Below, piece by piece: positions 44,101 to 52,967 of a DNA stretch of 55,916 nt. Source of the DNA: Planktothrix sp. FACHB-1365 (lineage in GTDB: Bacteria > Cyanobacteriota > Cyanobacteriia > Cyanobacteriales > Microcoleaceae); contig NZ_JACJSC010000036.1 of the NCBI RefSeq assembly GCF_014697575.1, positions 1 to 55,916 on the forward strand, read 5' to 3'. The first letter of the stretch is position 1, and each line of letters starts with the position of its first letter. The position numbers were made by a program, and so were the translations under genes. The notes under the pieces are model-generated. The model did not search any database. It saw nothing but the letters and a program-made list of their open reading frames with translations, and was not told the DNA's origin.

Positions 44101-44405
44101 CGCTGTTCTACACCTCGCACAAAATTCGTCACTTCTGCGGCGGTTAAAATGGCATTTACTTTTTCAGAATCTTGAAAACTTAAATCAACACCCCGATAGG
44201 TATTACCTGTTTTTAAACTGGCGGACTGAGTGGCGGTTTTATCCGTGTCAATATGAACAAAACTAACAATCGGCAGTTCGGTTAAATCCCCGTATTTTTC
44301 TACAATTAACCGCCGAATCCGCATTAAAACATCTCGTCCTGTTCCTCCTAATCCGATACAAATCGTGCGTTGAACTCCTTGTAGTTGATAATCATTCGCT
44401 TGCAT
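41178..44405 (-). CDS. Large tubulin/FtsZ-like GTPase (Tubulin_2 type)
   Basis: A 1075-aa protein. The N-terminus has an FtsZ/tubulin nucleotide fold: TICIGLGGTGRDVLMRIRRL (about 14-33), HIDTDK, and the tubulin signature SLCGGTGSGMFLDVAYSLRK (187-206), with NANTYAALKELNYY further on. This matches the tubulin-like family PF13809. Residues about 440-640 are coiled coil (KIEDLEKKWRDLEQNMDEIE), and the C-terminus is helical with a short 'SHOCT-like' tail (LEAKLRQLKQKLDQGLITQK, then EFEKEEILRKYGC). AAGGGA precedes the ATG at 44405. It is 21 nt after the vWA gene and 62 nt before the MotA-like gene, so it belongs to one operon. It would polymerise or act as a GTP switch at the membrane. Proteins of this family near vWA genes have been proposed to remodel membranes. 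Confidence 0.82.
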   Translation of the reverse strand: MQANDYQLQGVQRTICIGLGGTGRDVLMRIRRLIVEKYGDLTELPIVSFVHIDTDKTATQSASLKTGNTYRGVDLSFQDSEKVNAILTAAEVTNFVRGVEQRSQSNRSGPFDHISRWFPPQLLRNIRAVEEGAKGIRPVGRLAFFHNYQKIKTVIETAAKRTMGHEASLLQAGLKLEPGLNIFVIGSLCGGTGSGMFLDVAYSLRKSYGDKGTQLLGYLVVSPQLYSNASYMNANTYAALKELNYYSSTGTRFEACYDMQNLVIVQEPRAPFDYTYLISNETNGEYTILEQQKLCNVIAHKIALDFIGELAPVAKGMRDNLLTHLIQSDNHPRPNTQGYLTFGLAAIYFPREIIVKIALNRISLKLVNFWLNGEGQSPDPQLIIEQFLIKYNWYSDLIQRDGFKERLAGGVQEGSKDFSTTLTKFREKLIQKINECKNSEDRISLKNNLSREFREQFRKVQPGETETTRGIWLTRLMQVQPSIAQQLKDHINEFIAELMTPSNPKFSTKSVRDWLEAMQTELNSYQRQLEEEISQGGGMKKIEDLEKKWRDLEQNMDEIEQRIELPILNRKNADIQRLARNAVQSIIQLIQHNFKLAVTQETLKIVNDLQKYVRDCSTEVATFSRMIENLKTNYEKEQNDLINSNFNEMSGDAIFAPEDIEECYQTLLPDLEFRSALVLVSKDITEASGVGESICYLINRTTGEQLKTEIDQKIDGEFGSRSNQIVKSVIKRFIQNYSGSIRPTRLGQIIEQAEPLLRLNVSDPYFSNLSDKRKEFIGFKDTDEVEVNQFKMTLTRDLGIDPTALKPTQAEDQILIVREYGGFPLRLINGLEEIRNHYIREQNKDGSTCHSDYQIPFTDIIPPDARLMEELEDVFYPCLAFQLIVKNPKTQGLEFQYYDNLRDYYYTAELNPIWNQALEELANHREMTKTLNELLEEEINQIRQNPDLWKSQYLPRLQQFVDYVDNLPESNPNYLYKSTVVGTPGTINNLGQEGVINRFRRKIQESLTKTASLPTSVNDDSASLVKRGKNSRDFNQSDDSLEAKLRQLKQKLDQGLITQKGYEFEKEEILRKYGC

Positions 44406-44426
44406 GATGAATCCCTTTTGGTTAGT

Positions 44427-45575
44427 TTATTTTTGAATTTTAATGGTTATTCTGTAGTTTTTGGGAGGTTTAGGATTAGGGCAATTAAAATTTATCCTAC
44501 TCCTAGTTATTTGGATTTTTTTATCGACACTTTTGTCTTGATATTCAATCCGGCTATTGTTCGTTGGTTCTAAATAAAGTTTTTCTCCTTTTCTAACTAA
44601 ATAAGCCCGAACTTCTGCTCCGGGTACATCAATGGTATCCTGACAACCGGATTCATATTCACCAATGGCAATTCTTTGATGATTACCAAGAGAGCAGGTT
44701 TGATCTGCTGCATTATCATCATCGTCAAAATTAACCATCAGTTTCCATTTTTTATTCAGGCGGTAAATTTTAATTCCTATGCCTACACTAGCAAGAATTA
44801 AAATTCCTAAAATTAATCCGGGTAGCCATAACTGTTTCCATAAATAAGGAGAAACTAAACAAGTTTCTTTCTGTCCTGGGGTAGGAGTACAGAACTCTTG
44901 AACATTCGGGGGAATATCAACAATCGTTAGGTTATATTGTCGCTGTTCTTGAGTTTTAATCGGAAGCGATCGCTGATTTAAGGGTAATTGATTTAACCAC
45001 TCTTGGCGCTGTTGTGTTTCTGGAGAAGTTGCAACTCGAAAAGGACTTTCTGCTGGGGTTTCCGTCCATTCTTCAGAGGTAGCAGGGGATTTTGTAAATA
45101 ACGGTGCATCGGTAATCCAAACAACGGATTGTGGTTTAATCGGTTGATTCTGGGTTAAACGACATTGATTGAGATCGGCTAAACCTTGATAAATCGTTAA
45201 CTCAGCTTGTTGAATATCGGTATTTTGTAATCTCAGGTCAGGCTGAAAGGGAATTAATTGTAAAATCTTTTCTACATCGGCTTTCCCTTTAAACTGAATT
45301 GCAGTTTCTAAAGTTAAAGGGTTGATCTCAGGTGTTGAAGGGTTAGTTTTTGTAGCAAAAGGCACAACATAAACGGTGTCTCCTGATTTTAAGCTATCTT
45401 CAACAATTTGACGTAAACGCAAATGACCTTCATCATTCAAACCGACGCTTTCCGTTAGGTCAATCGCCAGTACCACATCCCGTCCGCCATGTAGACGAGT
45501 GACTGATTCCAAACCGATTTTCTGGAAAGGCGTCAACGGTTGACCTGGTGCGACTGGGGTACAAATCTCACTCAA
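44427..45575 (-). CDS. Membrane-anchored von Willebrand factor A (vWA) protein
   Basis: A 382-residue protein. Residues 30-200 form a vWA-type domain beginning GRDVVLAIDLTESVGLND; D39-x-T41-x-S43 replaces the usual MIDAS DxSxS, and QSVVWITDAPLF carries the later strand with a conserved Asp. A single membrane segment lies at about 255-275 (LWLPGLILGILILASVGIGI). The last 105 residues (NFDDDDNAADQTC and QDTIDVPGAEVRAYLVRKGE) are beta-rich and may form an FHA-like fold. The start is TTG at 45575; no ATG is available upstream of the vWA strand. It is the first gene of the vWA/tubulin/MotA/MotB-like operon and starts 243 nt after fbp. vWA domains usually bind partner proteins via metal. Confidence 0.75.
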   Translation of the reverse strand: MSEICTPVAPGQPLTPFQKIGLESVTRLHGGRDVVLAIDLTESVGLNDEGHLRLRQIVEDSLKSGDTVYVVPFATKTNPSTPEINPLTLETAIQFKGKADVEKILQLIPFQPDLRLQNTDIQQAELTIYQGLADLNQCRLTQNQPIKPQSVVWITDAPLFTKSPATSEEWTETPAESPFRVATSPETQQRQEWLNQLPLNQRSLPIKTQEQRQYNLTIVDIPPNVQEFCTPTPGQKETCLVSPYLWKQLWLPGLILGILILASVGIGIKIYRLNKKWKLMVNFDDDDNAADQTCSLGNHQRIAIGEYESGCQDTIDVPGAEVRAYLVRKGEKLYLEPTNNSRIEYQDKSVDKKIQITRSRINFNCPNPKPPKNYRITIKIQK

Positions 45576-45740
45576 GATAGTTTACTTAGAAACTTATACA
45601 GTTCCTTATCATATCGTAAAACCAGGTGATCCAGAAGGGGTTGGGGTGAAACTTTTTTACCTGTTTATAGGACAAGGGTAGCCAACTTCCTCACCTTCCC
45701 CTCCACTGTATCAACGTCAACTCTTTACTACCCATCCCTC

Positions 45741-45776
45741 CCCTGTAGAGACGTTGCATGCAACGTCTCTACAGGG
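45741..45776. repeat. Perfect 36-bp palindrome (CCCTGTAGAGACGTTGCA arm)
   Basis: Both arms are exact, centred on TGCA. On the right it is followed by GGTTTAGGGAATAATCTGTA. An inverted copy with the same flank is at 53313-53352, and a degenerate relative (GACGTGCCATGGC-type) is at about 35223-35247. Confidence 0.88.
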
Positions 45777-45818
45777 GGTTTAGGGAATAATCTGTAGTAT
45801 CTTGCTGAAATACACTAT

Positions 45819-46895
45819 TTATTCCAGACCGCCTTCTTGTTCCCGACGTTTGCGATCTTGAATAAACGATTCAACTAAGGCAACATCCTCTTTACTTCCA
45901 ATAATTAAAGGAGTGCGTTGATGCAATTTTTCAGGAACAACATCTAAAATTTCTTGGGTTCCCGTTGAAGCTCGTCCTCCCGCTTGTTCCATTAAAAATG
46001 CCATCGGTGCAGACTCATATAATAACCGTAATTTTCCCTCTGGTTTCTTAACCGTCCCCGGATATAAAAACACACCCCCTTGATATAAAATCCGGTGAAC
46101 ATCTCCCACTAAAGCACCACTATAACGGGCCGTATATCCTTCATGGCGATGCACATAACGAATATAATCCCGAATGGATTCATCCCATTGCCAAAAATTC
46201 CCTTCATTAACACTATAAATCGGCCCGTGCTGGGGAATTGAAATGTTTTCTTTGGCTAAAATAAACTCGCCTAAACTGGGGTCAAGAATGAAGGAATGAA
46301 CCCCCGTTCCAATGGAATAAACTAACATTGTACTAGGGCCATAAAGAATATATCCAGCCCCGATTTGTTTATGTCCATTTTGCAATAAATCCGTCGCCGC
46401 GCCATCTTCATCATTGCCTTCTTGTTGACGAATGGCAAAAATTGACCCGACATTTAAGTTAGTATCTAAATTTGATGAACCATCTAAAGGATCATAAAGC
46501 AAGGTATAGCGTCCGATGGGACAGTTTTCGGGAATATAAAAAGGGTTTTCCATCTCTTCTGATGCCAAACGACAGACTAAACCGCTTTGTTTGAACACCG
46601 AAATAAAGACGGAGTTGGCATAAACATCCATCTTTTGAACGGACTCTCCTTGAACGTTCACCACCCCTGTAAACCCTAACGCATCATCCACTAAACCCGC
46701 CTGGGATAACCTGCGAGCGATGAGTTTTCCCGCCAGTCCGATGCGATTCATTAAAGCACTAATATCTTGAGCATCGGGGGAAAAGCTATGCAATTGTTGA
46801 AGAACATGACGAGATAGGGTAGTGCAGTCCCGATCTAAATAATATCCTTGATCAATCGCATCTGAAAAATTAGACCCAACGGATGCTATTACCAT
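45819..46895 (-). CDS. fbp: Class I fructose-1,6-bisphosphatase
   Basis: A 358-residue class I FBPase: [33 protein letters not shown], the metal-binding [26 protein letters not shown] and the substrate-binding [20 protein letters not shown] with EQAGGRAS. It hydrolyses fructose-1,6-P2 in gluconeogenesis and in the pentose phosphate cycle. Other cyanobacteria also carry a bifunctional F/SBPase, but this sequence is the FBPase type. It shares strand with tal-zwf-opcA, with the vWA/tubulin cluster in between. A palindrome 43 nt downstream may end its transcript. Complete, ATG at 46895. Confidence 0.96.
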   Translation of the reverse strand: MVIASVGSNFSDAIDQGYYLDRDCTTLSRHVLQQLHSFSPDAQDISALMNRIGLAGKLIARRLSQAGLVDDALGFTGVVNVQGESVQKMDVYANSVFISVFKQSGLVCRLASEEMENPFYIPENCPIGRYTLLYDPLDGSSNLDTNLNVGSIFAIRQQEGNDEDGAATDLLQNGHKQIGAGYILYGPSTMLVYSIGTGVHSFILDPSLGEFILAKENISIPQHGPIYSVNEGNFWQWDESIRDYIRYVHRHEGYTARYSGALVGDVHRILYQGGVFLYPGTVKKPEGKLRLLYESAPMAFLMEQAGGRASTGTQEILDVVPEKLHQRTPLIIGSKEDVALVESFIQDRKRREQEGGLE

Positions 46896-46996
46896 AATTG
46901 ATCGGCTCCTACTTTCCGGTAATTCCTATCTTAACGAAGCCGTTCCAGGGTGTACCAAATCTGAGCAAATTTGGGGGAATTAGCTCTAAAACCGAG

Positions 46997-48118
46997 TTAG
47001 TGAACGCCAATCTCTACCCCTTTAGGCTGGGAAGCCTCACGAAAGGATGAGATCGAAACAAGACGATTTGAAGCAGAATCCCAGAGGATAAACTTAAAAC
47101 AATCTGAAATATCGGCGATTCGCAGGGTTTTTACAGTCGTGAGTAGGTGTTGATTGTGATGATGGCAGGCTTCAAGATTATAATTAGGAATTCTTTCACA
47201 AAGATGATGAATATTATGATAGCCAATATCGGCGGAAAACCATTTTAAAAGGGGCGGTAATTCTAGGTAACTACTGCCCTCAATGGCTCCTCGAAGATAA
47301 TCCCAACCTTCGGTTTTATGGGCATAGGAACCTTCAAAGTTATGTTGTACAAAAAACACACAAATAAACAGTGCTGCTGAACAGGTGAGAGTAATAGAAT
47401 AAACACTCCAGAAGAAACCAACCCCTAAAAAATAACTCAGAAAAATCCAGCTACCCACAACACAAATATTATTGAAAAGTAAATCCCAAAACTCACCCGT
47501 TGTATACCAAGTTTTGGATTTATAAGAAGAGAAACACCCGATTAAAGTAATCTCTGGATATTGCTTTAAGTAATTGAGTAGATGACCCCAAAACCCATAA
47601 ATTCCGGTGATTAAAGCCAGTCTGGGCTTAATAGCTAGATAGAAAAAACCACCGGGAAAAATCATCAAGGGGTGTCTGAGAAATTCATACCACCATTGAC
47701 CCGATGGACTCAGTTTGGCAAATTCCTCCGTCGAAATTAAAGCAGATGGCCCCCGATAGCGCTCCCAATCTCCGTTCGTTTTGTGATGATAGGCGTGTCC
47801 TCTTGACCAAGGGTATTGAGGAATGGCGTTAATCACACCAAACATAAAACCAACAACCCGATTAACCTTTTTTGAACTAAAGAGAGAATAGTGTCCGCAA
47901 TCGTGCATTAAAGAAAAACAACGCACTGAAAACAGCACCATTAAAACCATAATGGGCGGAAGCAACCAAAAGGAAATAGAAGCCGCTTTAACGGCTAAAA
48001 TCCATAAAAGGAAATAAGGAACAACGGTATTGAAAATTTGATAAGTTGCCCGTAAATTGTTACTTTTGATGTAGGGAGATAGGACAAAATCAGACTTTTT
48101 AATCGGGTTTCCTATCAT
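46997..48118 (-). CDS. Membrane fatty acid desaturase
   Basis: A 373-aa integral membrane desaturase with three His boxes: HDCGH (72-76), HAYHH (108-112) and YHNIHH (near 297-302), which hold the di-iron centre. Four to six hydrophobic helices are visible, for example TYQIFNTVVPYFLLWILAVK and SFWLLPPIMVLMVLFSVRCF. It probably puts a double bond into a membrane lipid acyl chain or a related lipid. Position of desaturation (Delta9, Delta12, omega3) cannot be told from sequence by eye, and the order of boxes fits the DesA/DesB-like branch more than the DesC acyl-CoA type. It is 101 nt upstream of fbp on the same strand. Confidence 0.88.
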   Translation of the reverse strand: MIGNPIKKSDFVLSPYIKSNNLRATYQIFNTVVPYFLLWILAVKAASISFWLLPPIMVLMVLFSVRCFSLMHDCGHYSLFSSKKVNRVVGFMFGVINAIPQYPWSRGHAYHHKTNGDWERYRGPSALISTEEFAKLSPSGQWWYEFLRHPLMIFPGGFFYLAIKPRLALITGIYGFWGHLLNYLKQYPEITLIGCFSSYKSKTWYTTGEFWDLLFNNICVVGSWIFLSYFLGVGFFWSVYSITLTCSAALFICVFFVQHNFEGSYAHKTEGWDYLRGAIEGSSYLELPPLLKWFSADIGYHNIHHLCERIPNYNLEACHHHNQHLLTTVKTLRIADISDCFKFILWDSASNRLVSISSFREASQPKGVEIGVH

Positions 48119-48168
48119 TATAAATTCACCGAATCCAGAAGAATAAAACAGTTGTTGATCATGAATAT

Positions 48169-48531
48169 TTAATATCGAGGAACTTGGGAGTTAACGTAAA
48201 TTGAATAAGCATCAATACCCCCAGTAATATTTTTTACCTGGGTGAAGCCCTGGCGAATCAGCCATTGGCACATTTGAGCCGATCTCACACCATGATGACA
48301 CAAAACCAAGGTTTCTTGGGTGGCATCAAGCTCGACCAAAATTTGCTCCGACCATTGGCTATATTTGCTGAGGGGATAATTCATAAACCCTTCAAGTTTT
48401 GCCATCTCAATTTCTTCAGGTTCGCGCACATCAATTAACTGAAGTTGAGTTTGAGGAAGAGTTTGCAGTAACTCGTCTAATTCCTTAACGTTAATTTCGG
48501 GAATCGGTTGAACAAAAAATTGTGCTGACAT
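48169..48531 (-). CDS. Single-domain rhodanese-like protein
   Basis: A 120-residue rhodanese fold: LQLIDVREPEEIEMAKLEGF, then the active loop LVLCHHGVRSAQMCQWLIRQ with the catalytic Cys in CHHGVRS, and GFTQVKNITGGIDAYSIYVN. It probably carries a persulfide sulfur or acts in thiosulfate/cyanide sulfur transfer. The CHHGVRS loop is common among stand-alone cyanobacterial rhodaneses. It is 50 nt upstream of the desaturase gene on the same strand. ATG at 48531; complete. Confidence 0.9.
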   Translation of the reverse strand: MSAQFFVQPIPEINVKELDELLQTLPQTQLQLIDVREPEEIEMAKLEGFMNYPLSKYSQWSEQILVELDATQETLVLCHHGVRSAQMCQWLIRQGFTQVKNITGGIDAYSIYVNSQVPRY

Positions 48532-48641
48532 AGGATAATTTAGTATTAGCTTTACTCGGGTTAATTAGAAGTCAAAAACTGGTTAGTCATGAATATATAT
48601 AGCCTTCTTGATTAGAATTGTCTAGGATTCAATTTTATTCC

Positions 48642-51600
48642 CTACAGGGAAATAATACTAGAGATACCCCGAATATGCAACTCAACCCTGGGTTTTTCAT
48701 CTCGATAGAAAACAACGCCTCGATAATCCCCTGTGGTACTATTAAAGGACAGTTGATGACCATCGGCGACTTCTAACATTAATTCTCCAATTCTAACTTT
48801 CCCCTGTTTACCATCAACATCAATTTGTAAAGCTTTGGAACTATAAATATCGGTCAAGAGTACCCATAAACTATTATTTCGTTTAGCGCGTTTTACTTGA
48901 ATATGACCAATTTGGAAACTAAATCCATCGGCTTCTGGCCCCAAAAGACGGATTTTTGTACCGGGGGGTAAACCTTGAATTTCATTCTCCGGTAAACTAT
49001 CAGAACGATGTTGGCTATCGCCGGGATGAAGTTGTAAAAGTTCAGGACGGTCTAACAAATCTAAGCGCGGAGTGTCAATATTTAAGGTGGCGGGATTGAT
49101 TTTCCAATCATTAGATTTCCGCATAATATCTTGGTGAATTTCTTCCGCCCGGATGGGTTCAGCGACTAAGGCATAATCTTTTTGTTTGAGTTTAGTGGCT
49201 AACCATCGTTCTCTCGCAAAGTCTTGTAAAGCCAGTTCATTAGAGTTAATAAATCGTTCATAAAATTTGAGAGTCGGAACCAATTCCCCAATTTTTTCTA
49301 AGGCAATTCCCACTTCAACCATCGTTAATTTTTGTCGCCAGTTGTCACTGGATAAGACTTTTTCAATTAAGCCTAAATAACGACTTCTAAAATCCCGTGC
49401 TTGTTCAGGGGTTAAATTAGAACGGGCAATTTGACGCAGCAGTTCAAATCTAAATAGAATAGCTTCCAGTTTACTACATTTTTCAATCGCTGCGATCGCA
49501 TCAATCCAACGTTTAATTTTAATTAAATAATCAATCCAATCTCGTAGGCGATTTTGTCGTTCTAAAGCCCGTCCAAGACAATCTAAATGTTTCAGCCATT
49601 GTTGACTTCCTGACTTTCCTGATTTTTCCCATTCTACAATCATCCGTTCAAAATCTCCCGCTTTTTCTAAATAAGGTAATCCTTCGGGAAATCCTGATAA
49701 TTCGGCTTGGGCAATATTATATTCTCGTTTTTGAGTGGTGTTACTATCCTGCCAACAGCGCACCGCCCGCCGTAAATTTTTCGCCCGATAATAACAATCT
49801 CCAGCTAATTCTAAAACACTGTTATATTTGGCTTCATCTAATCCTTCTAAAACCTCTGCAAACCGTTGCCATTCTTCCGGGTCTAAGATTTTTTCCCGCA
49901 TTAAAATCCGAATTTGACGGCTATAATCTTGAACAGCCGCTTTCCAAGCTTTGACTAAACGATTTTCTTGGAGAATTTGGTTGCTTAAACTCTCTTCTAA
50001 AAATTGGGTAAATTGTCGAATATTCGGCAAGGTTTTTGGGGTTTGTGCCATAAATTCAACTAAAGGCTGTTCTACCTGTTTTTTCTGAGGAAATTGGCGA
50101 TACCATTCCGCTAAAGCTTGCCAACACATTCCATCCCAAAAACAATCCCACGCCTCTAATTCTTGACTCCTTTTGAGGAATAAACGTCCGGCTTCTCGAA
50201 AGCGTTTATCAAATTTTAACGCGAAGGCTTCACAAATATCTGCTTTTTCTAAATAGCCTAATTCTCGATAAAATTGTTTCGCCCGTCGCATGGATGTAGC
50301 ATCTTTTTGATTACGACCATTTTCTTCAAATTCCTGCGCTTGGGAGGCTCTATTATCCCGTTGTAATTCTTCTAAATTATCCCCCCAACGGACTCCTCCA
50401 ATATAGGTTTCCCAGTTCTCCCGATTATCAACTTGAGTTAACCAATATTGATCATAATGTAAAGAGGTATCCGGTCGCGTCTCTATCGCAGAATCTGTTT
50501 CAACAGTAGCATATTGCCATAAATAGCGATCGCCCATTTCCGTATCAATAATGACTAAATCCGACATTCCCCGACTAGCGGCAACATAAAGCTTATTAAA
50601 AAAGTATTCTAATTCTAAAGGATGATTTTCTGTTCCTTGGACATAATCAATTAAGGGCCGTTGATTAAATTCTTTAGCAAATTGATCGCCAAATTTATAT
50701 AAAATTACTAAGGGAAATTCTAATCCTTTCGCTTGAATGGCACTTAAAATATTCTTGGGGGGATGTTCTTCTGTCGCATCAGGAAATAAAGGCGATAAAA
50801 ATTCATCTCGTCGAATATAGTCTAATTCCCCTCCTGCTTCACAAGGAACAATAAAAATAGGGGATTTTTCAATATGTTTTTTTAACGCTTCAACGGAAAA
50901 ATTATGTTGTCCAAAAATAAACTTCTGAGGAATAGGAGACTCCAGATAAGATTGCCAAGATTCTTGGGGTTTTAACTCTTGAATTTTAAATAAAATATGT
51001 CTCCAAAGGTGAATTAAATTTGTAACTTTTACAATAGACGGACTTGATCTATAATTAGATTCAAGTTCATAAAAGGTCATGGTTAAATTCAGTTGACGAG
51101 TTGGGTCAAGGGCGGCAATGACTTGATCAAAAAAGGTCGCCTTAACACTTTCCCAGCGAAATCCAGTTGGGTTTAAAGTTTGAAAGGGATCTCCCGCAAA
51201 GGCAAAGGGTAAACACCAGACCGGGGGATATAAATCACAATGAGAAAAAATAGATAACTGCATAATTAATCGCAGTTCTAAGCTGGTAAAATCTTGAGCT
51301 TCATCACAAAAAATAGCAGTATAAAGGGGTAAATGATCTCGACGAACTTCTAAGACTTTTCTAATTAAATCTTGATCATCCCAATAGCCTTCTCTGGTGG
51401 TTAATTGATAATACCAAGGCCAAACTTGTTTATAAATGGCTTGATAAATTTCAACGGATAAACTACGTTCCCGTCGAGGCACTTCTTGATAATCATCCGG
51501 GGTCATATACCCTTCATGTTGTCCGGTTAGGGTATAACCTTTAATAAACGTTCTAATAATATGCCAACACAGTTCGGGAGAATAACGACTATAGCGACGA

Positions 51601-52967
51601 CCGCATCGTTGTCTAAATTCATGAAAACAAATATATTTATCAGGATCAAATCTATCGCTTTCTTCAGGAGGCAATAAACTTAATAGAAATTGCTGAAAAG
51701 ATTTAAAACAAACATCAATAGAAGGTTTATTTCCTTGCCCATTAGTTTCTAATAAAAATTTATGGTGACTTTTGAGAAGTTTTTCAACTCCTTCTTTAGC
51801 CTTACCTAATAATTGTTCATTATACGTTAAAAATAAAGGATGGGGAACTTGAGTTAATTTTTGACGATATTGTAAATAATATTTTTGATATCGATAACAA
51901 TAATCAGCAAATAAATAAAATAACATGGTAGATTTTCCACTTCCGGCTCGTCCATTAATAAAAACCGGGAGAGAACTACTTCCTAACTCTGGAGTCGATA
52001 ATTCATGCAGAATCTTTTCTTCCTCCATTGATAACGCCCAATTAATTCCGAATTCCTGTTCGATTTCTAACCAGATTTCGGAATCTCCTAATAAATAATC
52101 AGGATAAGAACGTCGAGTATAACGAGCTAAATCTTCTAACGTTAAGTCTTGAGCTAAAATATTACTCAAATTAGAGTGATTTGAAGATTCTGTTAAATCA
52201 GTTTCTCCTGAATTAAAATTAAATAAACGAGTAATTTGACCGACTTCAAGAATATCATTGAAATTAGGATAATGATCAAACGTAGATAGGAGAAATAAAA
52301 CGCTGCGGTTGGGAATATCTGAAGTGAGAATCCAACTATAGAGAATATAACGATTGTCTTCGGATTTACCCGCAATTTCAATATTAGCAAAATCCGTTTT
52401 TGTAATCGTGATTCCGGCTTGATCTTCAACTAAACTATCAACAATATCATAATAAGTTCGCCATTGTAGTTGAGTGTCTCGCTGCTTAAACTGTGCCACC
52501 CAAATTTCACTTTCACAAATCACAGCATCCGTTGTATTCTTAATCCAATCTGGCCCTTTTAACCAAATTTGGCGTAAATCTTCCGGCAAACTAGGACGAC
52601 GGGGAAAGGATTTTTGTTCCTCCCGTTGGGCATTAATACTATTATCTAATTCTTTTTGATCAATTAAGGTATCCAGATAATCTCTTCCATAGTCATCGGG
52701 ATTTCTCAAAAAGGCCTCATATTCTTTTCCCCCTCTCGGAAAAACGGCCAATAAACATAAAATTGGGTCATTTTTAACCCATAGAATTTTTCCCAGCAAG
52801 CGCAAATTCCGTATAGGCCGCTTTAAGTAGGGATAATTCCACTCAAATAGTGCCTGTACTGCTACTGTCCCTTGAGCCTTGAGGGTGACGAGTAATTCTG
52901 CCACTTGACTCTGGATGCCCTGCTGTTTCGCTTGTGCGTCGAATGTCGGGGTTGTGTAGATTAACAT
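48642..52967 (-). CDS. Very large UvrD-like superfamily 1 helicase with TPR-type C-terminal half
   Basis: A 1441-aa protein. SF1 motifs: Walker A INGRAGSGKSTML (337-349), Walker B AIFCDEAQDF (551-560), AFAGDPFQTL (589-598), SNYRSSPSIV (637-646), AIQAKGLEFPLVILY (743-757) and LYVAASRGMSDLVI (793-806). Residues about 250-330 form an accessory domain ahead of the ATPase. Residues 1-95 (LIYTTPTFDAQAKQQ, LRLLGKILWVKNDPILCLLA) faintly resemble a RelE-like toxin fold, which is only a suggestion. After residue 860 the chain is helical TPR/HAT-like (RRAKQFYRELGYLEKADICE), ending in a beta-rich 100 residues. The layout recalls bacterial relatives of TRANK1-type helicases, which are of unknown role, some found in defence islands. 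It ends 111 nt before the rhodanese. Whether it unwinds DNA is unproven. Confidence 0.85.
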   Translation of the reverse strand: MLIYTTPTFDAQAKQQGIQSQVAELLVTLKAQGTVAVQALFEWNYPYLKRPIRNLRLLGKILWVKNDPILCLLAVFPRGGKEYEAFLRNPDDYGRDYLDTLIDQKELDNSINAQREEQKSFPRRPSLPEDLRQIWLKGPDWIKNTTDAVICESEIWVAQFKQRDTQLQWRTYYDIVDSLVEDQAGITITKTDFANIEIAGKSEDNRYILYSWILTSDIPNRSVLFLLSTFDHYPNFNDILEVGQITRLFNFNSGETDLTESSNHSNLSNILAQDLTLEDLARYTRRSYPDYLLGDSEIWLEIEQEFGINWALSMEEEKILHELSTPELGSSSLPVFINGRAGSGKSTMLFYLFADYCYRYQKYYLQYRQKLTQVPHPLFLTYNEQLLGKAKEGVEKLLKSHHKFLLETNGQGNKPSIDVCFKSFQQFLLSLLPPEESDRFDPDKYICFHEFRQRCGRRYSRYSPELCWHIIRTFIKGYTLTGQHEGYMTPDDYQEVPRRERSLSVEIYQAIYKQVWPWYYQLTTREGYWDDQDLIRKVLEVRRDHLPLYTAIFCDEAQDFTSLELRLIMQLSIFSHCDLYPPVWCLPFAFAGDPFQTLNPTGFRWESVKATFFDQVIAALDPTRQLNLTMTFYELESNYRSSPSIVKVTNLIHLWRHILFKIQELKPQESWQSYLESPIPQKFIFGQHNFSVEALKKHIEKSPIFIVPCEAGGELDYIRRDEFLSPLFPDATEEHPPKNILSAIQAKGLEFPLVILYKFGDQFAKEFNQRPLIDYVQGTENHPLELEYFFNKLYVAASRGMSDLVIIDTEMGDRYLWQYATVETDSAIETRPDTSLHYDQYWLTQVDNRENWETYIGGVRWGDNLEELQRDNRASQAQEFEENGRNQKDATSMRRAKQFYRELGYLEKADICEAFALKFDKRFREAGRLFLKRSQELEAWDCFWDGMCWQALAEWYRQFPQKKQVEQPLVEFMAQTPKTLPNIRQFTQFLEESLSNQILQENRLVKAWKAAVQDYSRQIRILMREKILDPEEWQRFAEVLEGLDEAKYNSVLELAGDCYYRAKNLRRAVRCWQDSNTTQKREYNIAQAELSGFPEGLPYLEKAGDFERMIVEWEKSGKSGSQQWLKHLDCLGRALERQNRLRDWIDYLIKIKRWIDAIAAIEKCSKLEAILFRFELLRQIARSNLTPEQARDFRSRYLGLIEKVLSSDNWRQKLTMVEVGIALEKIGELVPTLKFYERFINSNELALQDFARERWLATKLKQKDYALVAEPIRAEEIHQDIMRKSNDWKINPATLNIDTPRLDLLDRPELLQLHPGDSQHRSDSLPENEIQGLPPGTKIRLLGPEADGFSFQIGHIQVKRAKRNNSLWVLLTDIYSSKALQIDVDGKQGKVRIGELMLEVADGHQLSFNSTTGDYRGVVFYRDEKPRVELHIRGISSIISL

